64,000 nucleotides of DNA from Bacteroidia bacterium. GTDB lineage: Bacteria > Bacteroidota > Bacteroidia > Bacteroidales > Marinilabiliaceae. Under the pieces are notes generated by a model. It was not told where the DNA came from. It ran no database searches and worked only from the letters and a program-made list of their open reading frames with translations. Positions within the stretch are counted from its first letter, which is position 1; each line of letters opens with the position of its first letter. The stretch spans positions 89,710-153,709 of the forward strand of contig JAUNDI010000001.1 of NCBI GenBank assembly GCA_030526155.1. The letters run 5' to 3'. Of the stretch, positions 55,954 through 63,061 are shown piece by piece. Made by a program: the position numbers and the translations under genes.

Positions 55954-57903
55954 ATGAAAAAATATATCTTGCCTATATTCTCTGCAGTATCTATGATATT
56001 CGCCTCTTGTGAGGATAATGATATCATCCCTGCTGACAAGAATAGCTACGCTGATCTCAAGGCCGAGGTCGCTGTTCAAGGGGCTATAAGCGGACAGATG
56101 ATGGTGCGTCTTAACTCTTCCGACCTCCACCAATTATCATCTCTCTCTAATATCCTCGGCGAGGTCTCTGTCGAGCCTCTCTTCCCTACAGATTCTCGTC
56201 GCGTGGCTCAATCGCGCGCGGCTGGTATGGACGAGTGGTATCTAATGCGTTTCTCAGAAAGCGCTAATATGGCTTCTGCTTATAGGGCTATAGCTTCTCT
56301 CCAAGGTGTGAAGGCGCTCCAGGCTAACTGCCAAATAGAGCCGGATCTCAAATTCCGCGGTCGTAAAACTATCGTGGATATAAATAAGACTCTTAAGTCT
56401 GCCTCAGTAGGGTTCTTCAACGACCCAGGCCTCTCTCATCAGTGGGGTTATATCAATACGGGCGACTATTCGTTCTCTAAGTCTTGGGCTCCCGCTATTG
56501 CTGGCGCTGATGTTAATTGTGCAGAGGCTTGGCCTCTTTGTACTGGCGACCCAGAGATTATCGTTGCCGTAATGGACGAGGCTGTCATGTATTCTCACCC
56601 CGACCTCCTACCTAATATGTGGGTAAATGAGGCTGAGACTCAAAATAGCGATGTGGATGCCGATGGTAATGGTTACGCAGGCGACCGCTACGGATATAAT
56701 TTCAATGCCGATAATAGTATCCTCTCTTGGGATAAGACAAACGATGCTGGCCACGGTACTCACGTTGCTGGTACTATTGCTGCCGTGAATGATAATGGTA
56801 TAGGCGTTAGCTCTATCGCTGGTGGCGACGCTTCTCACCCTGGCGTCCGTATCATGTCTCTACAGATTATGTCTGACGGATATGGCTGTTCTCTCGCTAA
56901 CGAGGCTCGCGCTATGAAGTATGCTGCAGATAATGGCGCCGTAATCCTCCAATGTTCTTGGGGATACAACTCTTATCTCGCTAATGGCTTGCTAGGTTTT
57001 ACTCCTGGACCTGCTTCCGAGGAGGAGTGGTACTCGCTTTATCCTCTCGAGAAGGATTGTATCGACTATTTCATACATTATGCTGGTTCTCCTAATGGCG
57101 TTATTGAGGGTGGCCTAGTATTCTTCGCCGCTGGTAATGAGTATGCCGCAGCTCCCGCTTTCCCAGCTGCTTACTCCGAGTGTATAAGCGTATCTAGTAT
57201 CGCTGCCGATTATACACCTGCTACATATACCAATTACGGTGAGGGGGTATCTATATGTGCTCCTGGTGGCGATGGCGACTATTACGGTGCTGTGGGCGAT
57301 AGTTATTCTGATTTTGATGTCGATATCGATCAGGGTCGTATCCTTAGTACTCTCATCGATGGCGTTAAACCTGCTTATGGCTACTACGAGGGTACCTCTA
57401 TGGCTTGCCCTGCCGCTGCCGGCGTAGCTGCTCTTGGCTTGTCTTATGCAGCACAACTTCACCGCCATTTTAAGGCCTCAGAGTTCAAGGAGCTTATCCT
57501 CTCTACTGCCCGCGACGTTAATCAATATCTCTCTGGCGAGAAACTATACCATTTTAATCATGGCGTAAATGGTACTCCAGCTACTCTTATGCAGTTGGGC
57601 GATTATCGCGGTAAAATGGGTAAACTTATCGATGCGGGTGCTCTCCTTAAGGCTGTACAGTCTGCTGGAGCCGATTTTACAATGCCTAATATCATGACGT
57701 CGGTAAATAAGGCTGCCTCTCAGTCACTTCGCCACATCTTCCCTGGTGTATCTACGTTCTCTTGTAATGTAGCTAATACCGAGGTCGCAAGCGTATCTTT
57801 CAATGGCGATAATATCGTCGTTACTGGTCTTAAGTCGGGCTTCACAAAAGCAACTATCAATGCTGGCTCAAAGAGCGCCTCTTTCGTTATTACAGTACGT
57901 TAA
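55954..57903 (+). CDS. S8-family subtilisin-like serine peptidase, surface lipoprotein
   Basis: 649 residues. Lipobox IFASC with Cys19, then Glu-Asp-Asn-Asp. Residues about 40-130 look like an inhibitor-I9-type propeptide. The catalytic triad is complete: Asp208 in AVMDEAV (the usual D-T/S-G is D-E-A here), His267 in GHGTHVAG, Ser482 in GTSMACPAAAG; oxyanion Asn395 in FAAGNE. A C-terminal Ig/BIG-like domain (VSFNGDNIVVTGLKSGFTKA) ends the chain. It should degrade proteins outside the cell. The position next to LRR lipoproteins and SusCD suggests a protein-foraging unit. Confidence 0.9.
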   Translation: MKKYILPIFSAVSMIFASCEDNDIIPADKNSYADLKAEVAVQGAISGQMMVRLNSSDLHQLSSLSNILGEVSVEPLFPTDSRRVAQSRAAGMDEWYLMRFSESANMASAYRAIASLQGVKALQANCQIEPDLKFRGRKTIVDINKTLKSASVGFFNDPGLSHQWGYINTGDYSFSKSWAPAIAGADVNCAEAWPLCTGDPEIIVAVMDEAVMYSHPDLLPNMWVNEAETQNSDVDADGNGYAGDRYGYNFNADNSILSWDKTNDAGHGTHVAGTIAAVNDNGIGVSSIAGGDASHPGVRIMSLQIMSDGYGCSLANEARAMKYAADNGAVILQCSWGYNSYLANGLLGFTPGPASEEEWYSLYPLEKDCIDYFIHYAGSPNGVIEGGLVFFAAGNEYAAAPAFPAAYSECISVSSIAADYTPATYTNYGEGVSICAPGGDGDYYGAVGDSYSDFDVDIDQGRILSTLIDGVKPAYGYYEGTSMACPAAAGVAALGLSYAAQLHRHFKASEFKELILSTARDVNQYLSGEKLYHFNHGVNGTPATLMQLGDYRGKMGKLIDAGALLKAVQSAGADFTMPNIMTSVNKAASQSLRHIFPGVSTFSCNVANTEVASVSFNGDNIVVTGLKSGFTKATINAGSKSASFVITVR

Positions 57904-57914
57904 TCCATACGACA

Positions 57915-58349
57915 ATGAAAAAATTATTATCCTACATATTTTTCCTCTCAGTTATCATCCTCGCTTTCTCAGCTTGTAAGGATGATGACGACGAACCAGC
58001 TGTCGTTAATCTCCCCGTAAACTACGCTAATCTTAGCGGCGAATGGCAACTAGTATCTTGGCGCGGTGAGCAACTTCCTGAGGGTGTATATTTTAAGATT
58101 GATTTCGACCGCCGCGATCATATCTTTACTATCCGTCAAAATCTTAATAGTATGTATGAGCAACAACTTATAGGCTCATATAGCATAGAACTTCAAGATG
58201 ATGATGAGACTTATCTACTCTCTGGTAGCTACGCTTATGGTAAGGGCGACTGGGAGCACTCCTATATCATCTCTTCTATCTCAGTCGATGGTACACTATC
58301 TCTAGTGGCAGCAGACGACGCCTCAAATACAGCTATCCTCAAAAAATAG
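57915..58349 (+). CDS. Small lipocalin-like lipoprotein
   Basis: 144 residues. Lipobox AFSAC, then Lys-Asp-Asp-Asp-Asp-Glu, an acidic export sequence. After it, LSGEWQLVSWRGEQLPEG and alternating strands with a closing SVDGTLSLVAADDASNTAIL fit a lipocalin-like single beta-barrel of about 115 residues, common as the last gene of Bacteroidota surface operons. It starts 11 bases after the subtilase stop. Specific role unknown. Confidence 0.7.
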   Translation: MKKLLSYIFFLSVIILAFSACKDDDDEPAVVNLPVNYANLSGEWQLVSWRGEQLPEGVYFKIDFDRRDHIFTIRQNLNSMYEQQLIGSYSIELQDDDETYLLSGSYAYGKGDWEHSYIISSISVDGTLSLVAADDASNTAILKK

Positions 58350-58378
58350 CATAAATCCAACACCTAATATACCTCTAG

Positions 58379-58410
58379 AAGGACTTCAGAGCTTTTCTCT
58401 GGAGTCCTTT
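58379..58410 (+). terminator. Terminator of the LRR/subtilase operon
   Basis: GGACTTCAGAG (58381-58391) pairs with CTCTGGAGTCC (58397-58407), with one G-U, flanked by AA and TTT. Confidence 0.8.
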
Positions 58411-58479
58411 GCTTGTTTATTGCGATACTTTTGCGTTATTCTTTTCTGTTCGATATTTCCCAATTTTTGATAAACAATA

Positions 58480-58487
58480 TATCTTTG
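58480..58487 (+). promoter_or_regulatory. -7 box of the decayed higBA locus
   Basis: TATCTTTG, an exact match, 18 bases upstream of the remnant toxin ATG. A second match, TACTTTTG, lies at 58426-58433. Confidence 0.5.
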
Positions 58488-58505
58488 CAACATAATACAA
58501 TTAGT

Positions 58506-58599
58506 ATGATTGTTACATTTGATATAACCATATTTGCAAGAACTCTATGTTAATGGGAGGATATGCAATATTTTAGATTTGTCAAACCATTATAAATAG
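58506..58599 (+). pseudogene. higB: higB toxin remnant with internal deletion
   Basis: The ATG at 58506 opens MIVTFDI, the usual start of HigB/RelE-type toxins in Bacteroidota, but the frame stops after 15 codons. In another frame, bases 58561-58599 read ICNILDLSNHYK-stop, which matches the typical HigB C-terminus just before higA. The about 75 codons between are missing, so this is an internal deletion that leaves both ends. The toxin cannot be made. Confidence 0.65.
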
Positions 58600-58651
58600 C
58601 TTCTGTATAATAACTATTAATGGAATAAATCCTTCATATATCGCTAATAAT

Positions 58652-58951
58652 TTGGCTCCTTCTATTCCTATCCATCCAGGTGAACTTATCAAGGATGAAC
58701 TCGAGAGTAGAGGTATTAAGCAAAGAACATTGGCTTGCCAAATGGGTGTCTCGTATAGTGTTTTGAACGAGATTCTTAATGGTAAACGTCCAGTTACTAC
58801 AGAGTATGCATTGATGTTCGAGGCCGCTCTCGGAATTAGTGCTGATATATGGTTGAAAACTCAAGCCGATTATAATCTCCAAATGGCAAGGCGAAATATA
58901 TCATTTATAGAAAGACTTAATGGTATAAGAAGAGCCGTAGCTATGCTTTAA
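58652..58951 (+). CDS. higA: Orphan HigA-type antitoxin (XRE family)
   Basis: DNA-binding antitoxin with an HTH_XRE domain (IKQRTLACQMGVSYSVLNEI, NGKRPVTTEYALMFEAAL) and the family lead-in IPIHPGELIKDELESRG. The first usable start is TTG at 58652 (99 residues). The open frame continues upstream and reads ITINGINPSYIANNLAPS, the normal HigA N-terminus, but at the expected start position (58607) the codon is ATA, not ATG. Translation may be reduced or begin at TTG. Its toxin gene is deleted, so any remaining role would be as a repressor. Confidence 0.78.
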   Translation: MAPSIPIHPGELIKDELESRGIKQRTLACQMGVSYSVLNEILNGKRPVTTEYALMFEAALGISADIWLKTQADYNLQMARRNISFIERLNGIRRAVAML

Positions 58952-58969
58952 TGGCTAATATACCTCTCT

Positions 58970-59230
58970 CTACCCATTTAGCCTCTCTAAATGTCCCCTC
59001 AATTGCCTATTCAAATCCATCAAACACTCCACATAAAATCTATAATCTTCTTCTTTACACTTTTCTATTGTCAACTTATAAAATCTTCCCTTATCTTCTC
59101 CATAGTAATTCCTGCAAAATCTCTCTCCATCCTTTCTGAATTTTATTACATCGTAGCTATGTCGTATTGTATCCCTCTTGTCCTCACTTTTCTCTACCTT
59201 TTTTATATACTCATCAATGGAGACTATCAT
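58970..59230 (-). CDS. Small protein of unknown function, translationally coupled
   Basis: 86 residues from the ATG at 59230, which overlaps the stop codon of the upstream gene as ATGA. A GTG further up (59254) is less likely. Highly charged, mostly helical composition (IDEYIKKVEKSEDKRDTIRH, KFRKDGERFCRNYYGEDKGR), two Cys, no signal peptide or membrane segment. No family recognised. The stop-start overlap and like composition argue for a real two-gene unit. It is convergent with higA. Confidence 0.6.
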   Translation of the reverse strand: MIVSIDEYIKKVEKSEDKRDTIRHSYDVIKFRKDGERFCRNYYGEDKGRFYKLTIEKCKEEDYRFYVECLMDLNRQLRGHLERLNG

Positions 59231-59520
59231 TTTTTTATCTCTGTACTGTACCACTCTAATGTCTCAGCATATACTGCCTCAGGATGCTCCTTTAATAATC
59301 GTTCTATATTATCTCGCTCGTAGTTGTCATCCTCCTCGGATATGTTAGTATTTAAGTACAGAAGGGTTCTCAATACCGCTTTGTTATTCTCTTCTATCGC
59401 CCTTTCGGCATGTCTCTCAAGAGCACTGTGAAATACATAGTGACTCATTACTATCCTTGATGCCTCTGTCTGCCAAAAGGCGATTAGCTCGCCTAACTTA
59501 TTTGTTGTTATTTCGTTCAT
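59227..59520 (-). CDS. Small helical protein of unknown function
   Basis: 97 residues, acidic and helical (KLGELIAFWQTEASRIVMSH, HAERAIEENNKAVLRTLLYL), cytosolic by composition. No family recognised. It has a good promoter (-33 TTTG and -7 TATTTTTG with 20-bp spacing) and overlaps the next gene by four bases, so the pair is probably co-translated. The nearby toxin-antitoxin remains make a selfish or defence-type pair conceivable, but nothing in the sequence proves it. Confidence 0.65.
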   Translation of the reverse strand: MNEITTNKLGELIAFWQTEASRIVMSHYVFHSALERHAERAIEENNKAVLRTLLYLNTNISEEDDNYERDNIERLLKEHPEAVYAETLEWYSTEIKK

Positions 59521-59554
59521 TGTCGTTTGTTTCTTTCATTTCGAACTATCACCG

Positions 59555-59586
59555 CAAAAATATGCGTAATATTTTACAATTCCAAA
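59555..59586 (-). promoter_or_regulatory. Promoter of the coupled small-gene pair
   Basis: On the minus strand, TATTTTTG (59555-59562) is an exact -7 box and TTTG (59583-59586) lies 20 bp upstream. The leader is about 28 bases. Confidence 0.7.
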
Positions 59587-59664
59587 TATTTTAATACTCT
59601 GATATTCAACAAATTATCATAGACGGTTTGGTCGGGCTGATTCCCTTATATATCTCACTTTTAT

Positions 59665-60177
59665 CTACGCCCTCCACCTCATTACCACTCCATAATACTC
59701 CTCAATCCTCCTAAATTTCCTATAGAAAAACGGCGACTCCCTATCCATCTCTGCCCACTCTTCATCTCTTATCCTCTCTACCAACTGCAAATGCCCATTT
59801 GCCTCTTCCCCATACACCATCTCAACTCTCTTGCGTGTCAACTCTTCTTTCAACTCTTCTCCATTCTCTTTCAACAACTTATAGAAATACGATACAGCCA
59901 TCCTATGCGCCCCCTTTACCTTATGTCTCTTGGCCTCCCTCGCCCAATGTCTCTTCCTATTCCACTGCTTTATCTCGTACGAGGCCAACTTCTGAGCATC
60001 AGCAAAGATATCTCTACAGCTCCTCTGCGCCTCGCTTACCATTACGCCTATTACCATATACCTCCCATGATACCTCTTTATGAACACACTCTTCCCCGTT
60101 CTCCTAGCATCATTATCTCTCCTAGCCGCCTCTCTAGCAGCCATAACGCACTTATGTCTTATCTCTATTTTAGCCAT
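59665..60177 (-). CDS. Basic protein of unknown function
   Basis: 170 residues from the ATG at 60177 (MAKIEIRHKCVMAAREAARR). The open frame runs up to 60291, but the promoter -7 box lies at 60205-60212, so the extra 38 codons are leader and upstream DNA. Strongly basic with many Trp, Tyr and Arg residues. Visible blocks are SVFIKRYHGRYMVIGVMVSE, then ASYEIKQWNRKRHWAREAKR, AVSYFYKLLKENGEELKEEL and a C-terminal RKFRRIEEYYGVVMRW. No family recognised and no membrane segment; nucleic-acid binding would fit the charge but is a guess. Confidence 0.68.
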   Translation of the reverse strand: MAKIEIRHKCVMAAREAARRDNDARRTGKSVFIKRYHGRYMVIGVMVSEAQRSCRDIFADAQKLASYEIKQWNRKRHWAREAKRHKVKGAHRMAVSYFYKLLKENGEELKEELTRKRVEMVYGEEANGHLQLVERIRDEEWAEMDRESPFFYRKFRRIEEYYGVVMRWRA

Positions 60178-60204
60178 CTCGTCTGTGTATATGATATCCA
60201 ACTG

Positions 60205-60237
60205 CAAATATACAAAAAATAAAAAACTGCGAGCAAA
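60205..60237 (-). promoter_or_regulatory. Promoter of the basic protein gene, with -33 inside a dispersed repeat
   Basis: Minus strand: -7 TATATTTG (60205-60212), spacer 21, -33 TTTG (60234-60237). The TTTG is the start of the TTTTTGCTCGCAG motif that is repeated at 37.4-37.6 kb. Confidence 0.75.
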
Positions 60238-60298
60238 AAGGGTGCAAATACTATCCTCAAGCCTATTATATACCACTCTTTCTAGCTCCATCTAGAAC
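60221..60298 (-). repeat. Fifth copy of the GCTCGCAGTTTTT repeat with its GTTCTAGATG upstream block
   Basis: Minus strand: GTTCTAGATG (60289-60298), a GGATAGT block, then ACCCTTTTTG and CTCGCAG (60227-60233) followed by six T. The same blocks in the same order occur at 37341-37406. Confidence 0.65.
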
Positions 60299-60354
60299 CT
60301 CTACTACATCTATCATACCATCATTATCTCCATGTCGAGCCTTCTAAACCAAAC

Positions 60355-60380
60355 AAATCCGTAAAAATCCATAAAATCCG
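60355..60380. repeat. Short tandem repeat
   Basis: About two and a half units of a 10-base AAATCCGTAA-type repeat in the gap between two minus-strand genes. Confidence 0.4.
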
Positions 60381-60387
60381 TATGCCC

Positions 60388-60427
60388 AACAAAAAATCCG
60401 CGTACCTATCTCTCAAGGTACGCGGAT
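60388..60427 (-). terminator. Terminator of the thioredoxin-domain gene
   Basis: Perfect 11-bp stem ATCCGCGTACC (60396-60406) with 60417-60427, and a T run on the minus strand (A run at 60391-60396). Confidence 0.85.
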
Positions 60428-60451
60428 ATATCTTCAACTCTTTATCTTATC

Positions 60452-62821
60452 CTACTCACTAAGTTTCTTTACCACCTCTTCCAACTCATCTAAATGTCTT
60501 GCATCTACCTTAATGTCTAATACATCTCCATCTTTACTTACTATCTTCCAAGTAGGGTAAGAGTGTACATTTAGATATCTCTCTATGGCTGCTTGCTGCT
60601 CTCTTGGTAAATTATAATGCGCCACATTGTCGCCCGTCACTTCATACTCTTTTATTATTGCCTCCCATGTGCCAGTCGGACTAGAGTTAGCCAAGTACAA
60701 ATACACCATGTCATACTTCTCCAATCTCTTATACTCCTCTTGTGAGTGTTTCAATGCCTCTTTGCAAGGATTACACCAAGTGCCCCACACATCTATCAAT
60801 ACTATCTTGCCTTTGTATGGCTCCAATAGTTTCTTCAATATCTCCTCTCCCTCACTAATGCCTGCCACTGCATCAGACGATTTTAATACCATCTTATTAA
60901 ACTCTTTCTTCTCCAATGCAATGTTATTATCGTTTTCCTCTTCAATAAATCTAATGCATTCTGGTAAACTTACATAACTCTTATATTTCTCTAAGACATC
61001 ATCCAATAGCGGCTTTCGTGAGTATTCCATATCATGATACACGGCTAGTGATATCGCTCTGTCTTTTACTGTACTTGGAGCGCCCATCTCGTCAAGGGTC
61101 TCTTTATAGTTGTCTAGTTTGCTTGAGAGAAACCAATTCATCTGTATCCTCTGGTTAGCATCACTGCTTACTATATCTCCCAACTTTTCCATCAAATCGG
61201 CATGGTCTCTATCCCATTCGTAGGCTATGCGATTTCTCTCTTCTGCATCCGGCTCTGCCTCCTTTTTCGCGTTTAACTCTTTTGTTTCCGACTTCCAGAG
61301 TCTAATTATTGCTAACTCCTCTTCTGTGCCTAATAACCTATCTGCTATATCCATAAAGTTCGCAAATACTGGCTTTCTACCTATCGTGTCGTCTATATAG
61401 TCGTCTATAAAATGCTTTATATCTCTATGTAGCGTTATAGGCTCTTCCATCTTATCCCAAAAGGTCTCTTTTGCATAGCTACGTGCTATGTCGTTGATTT
61501 TCATGTCTTTTGTGTTAAACCTAGATTGACCGAAATCCATGGCTTGTCGTGCTAGCGTATTGCCTTTCCTATATCTCTCAAATCGTGTCGATAGGGTAGG
61601 GTGTTCTGCACATAGTTGGTCTACCTGCGCATTCTTAGCTTTCAAAAGACTATCTACTCTTGATATGTAGGTGTCGTATCCCTCTTCTCTCTCTTTTCTT
61701 ATGCTCTCCCAATCTAATGGGTACTTAAATAGTTCGTTCTGTAAGCGCACGTCATCTCCCATAAAGTATCTACGACCCTCATTAAAGTCATATATGAAGA
61801 GGTAACTCTTGCCCGCCTCAAACATATTTCTCATAAAGCAACGTCCCCAGTCAATAAAGCTCTCTGTACTGTTTATCGCTGGTATCTTTGCCTTAAATCT
61901 GCCTAATGAGTCTAAGTCGGCAACGACATTTTTCTCAGATGTCGATATTATTTCGTTGTATGATATATTTATAGTCTTTTGGCTCTTAAAGTGCTCTGGC
62001 ATGCCTTTCAACCAGCCTACTACCGTTATAGTGTCAACATTATATCCACTATTTACAAACTCGCTACGTGTATCCTTAGTAGGGTAGTCTGGCATGAATC
62101 TACTAGTTATCATGGCATATGTGCCTCTCTTGCCGTCTATCTCTATATCTCTCTTGCCTTTCTTGTTTTTCCCAATGCTAACGAGTACATCTCTCTTGCC
62201 ATTGGTCATCGTAAAGGTTGTCTTGTCTTTCTTTGTCTCTGGTTTTGTCTTGTAATCCCAAAAATCACCTTCATATACCACGCACTCTTCTAGAATGGCT
62301 AATGCCCATTCTCCCGTATTCTCATCTCTCCAATATGAATGCTTCACATCGCCCCAACACTCTTCTGCTGGTTTTATGCCTAAGGTCATAAATGCCCACC
62401 CCTCATCACTCTCTCTGAGGTCAAATTTCTTTGTCCCTTTTGGTAATGGAGCAAAGTGAAATACCATATCTAGTCTATTGTCTTTGCCAGTAGTCACAAA
62501 TTTGCCTAGCTCTATGCCTTCTGCTTTTATTATAGGGCATCTAACGCCTCCTCCTGTAATATAGGTACTAGGTGCAAACTGAAATTTAAACTGATCTCCA
62601 TAGTCAGATCTTCTTAGCGCTGTCAAGTACACTGTCGTCTCTTCGTCACTAAACTCTACCTTGGTAATGTCTACAGCAATATTAAAGAATCCATCTCCAT
62701 ACATGTTGCTGTACTCTGTCGCAGGGGTATCCCATACTTCATACACTTTCTGCGCACTAATACTTGTTGCGCTCAATAACGCAACAATCGTTGCGATAAC
62801 TGCTTTCTTAATCTTTTTCAT
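60452..62821 (-). CDS. Large secreted protein with C-terminal TlpA-type thioredoxin domain
   Basis: 789 residues with signal peptide (VIATIVALLSATSISAQ). The last about 130 residues are a TlpA/ResA-type thioredoxin fold: GKIVLIDVWGTWCNPCKEAL with redox Cys683 and Cys686, and cis-Pro in HSYPTW (about 756). The preceding about 650 residues have no motif I can name: beta-rich at the start, then helical and charged (NAKKEAEPDAEERNRIAYEW). Such long TlpA-like proteins are common in Bacteroidota periplasm; the partner is unknown. Monocistronic, with its own promoter and terminator. Confidence 0.85.
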   Translation of the reverse strand: MKKIKKAVIATIVALLSATSISAQKVYEVWDTPATEYSNMYGDGFFNIAVDITKVEFSDEETTVYLTALRRSDYGDQFKFQFAPSTYITGGGVRCPIIKAEGIELGKFVTTGKDNRLDMVFHFAPLPKGTKKFDLRESDEGWAFMTLGIKPAEECWGDVKHSYWRDENTGEWALAILEECVVYEGDFWDYKTKPETKKDKTTFTMTNGKRDVLVSIGKNKKGKRDIEIDGKRGTYAMITSRFMPDYPTKDTRSEFVNSGYNVDTITVVGWLKGMPEHFKSQKTINISYNEIISTSEKNVVADLDSLGRFKAKIPAINSTESFIDWGRCFMRNMFEAGKSYLFIYDFNEGRRYFMGDDVRLQNELFKYPLDWESIRKEREEGYDTYISRVDSLLKAKNAQVDQLCAEHPTLSTRFERYRKGNTLARQAMDFGQSRFNTKDMKINDIARSYAKETFWDKMEEPITLHRDIKHFIDDYIDDTIGRKPVFANFMDIADRLLGTEEELAIIRLWKSETKELNAKKEAEPDAEERNRIAYEWDRDHADLMEKLGDIVSSDANQRIQMNWFLSSKLDNYKETLDEMGAPSTVKDRAISLAVYHDMEYSRKPLLDDVLEKYKSYVSLPECIRFIEEENDNNIALEKKEFNKMVLKSSDAVAGISEGEEILKKLLEPYKGKIVLIDVWGTWCNPCKEALKHSQEEYKRLEKYDMVYLYLANSSPTGTWEAIIKEYEVTGDNVAHYNLPREQQAAIERYLNVHSYPTWKIVSKDGDVLDIKVDARHLDELEEVVKKLSE

Positions 62822-62880
62822 AATCGTATTTGCTATGTGTGTAATATGTAGGCATTCAGTGAATGCTAAATATTGGTCGG

Positions 62881-62888
62881 CAAAAATA
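62881..62888 (-). promoter_or_regulatory. -7 box of the thioredoxin-domain gene
   Basis: TATTTTTG on the minus strand, about 60 bases upstream of the ATG; TTG (minus strand, 62906-62908) lies 17 bp further up. The rest of the 240-base divergent gap shows no other clear site. Confidence 0.5.
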
Positions 62889-63061
62889 AAAAAAAACTAG
62901 TCATACAAGCGTTTGTTTACATATTTTTTCAAAATATCTTATATCTAGCCTTTAGCATAAGTATACTTTGCATAGCATTATCAATGCCTGTAGCGTGATA
63001 TATGCAACATCTTTTTTCTTATGTCGTATGAGCCTATTTCAACTATTTATATTCACATATT

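Noticed and set aside
59791-60222. 143-residue plus-strand open frame opposite the basic protein gene
   Set aside because: It is the antisense of a better-supported minus-strand gene with its own promoter; its Leu/Ser/Pro-rich composition is typical of an antisense frame.
60221-60298. Integron attC-like site
   Set aside because: The dispersed repeat lacks paired R and L boxes and an imperfect palindromic arrangement, and no integrase gene is in the window.
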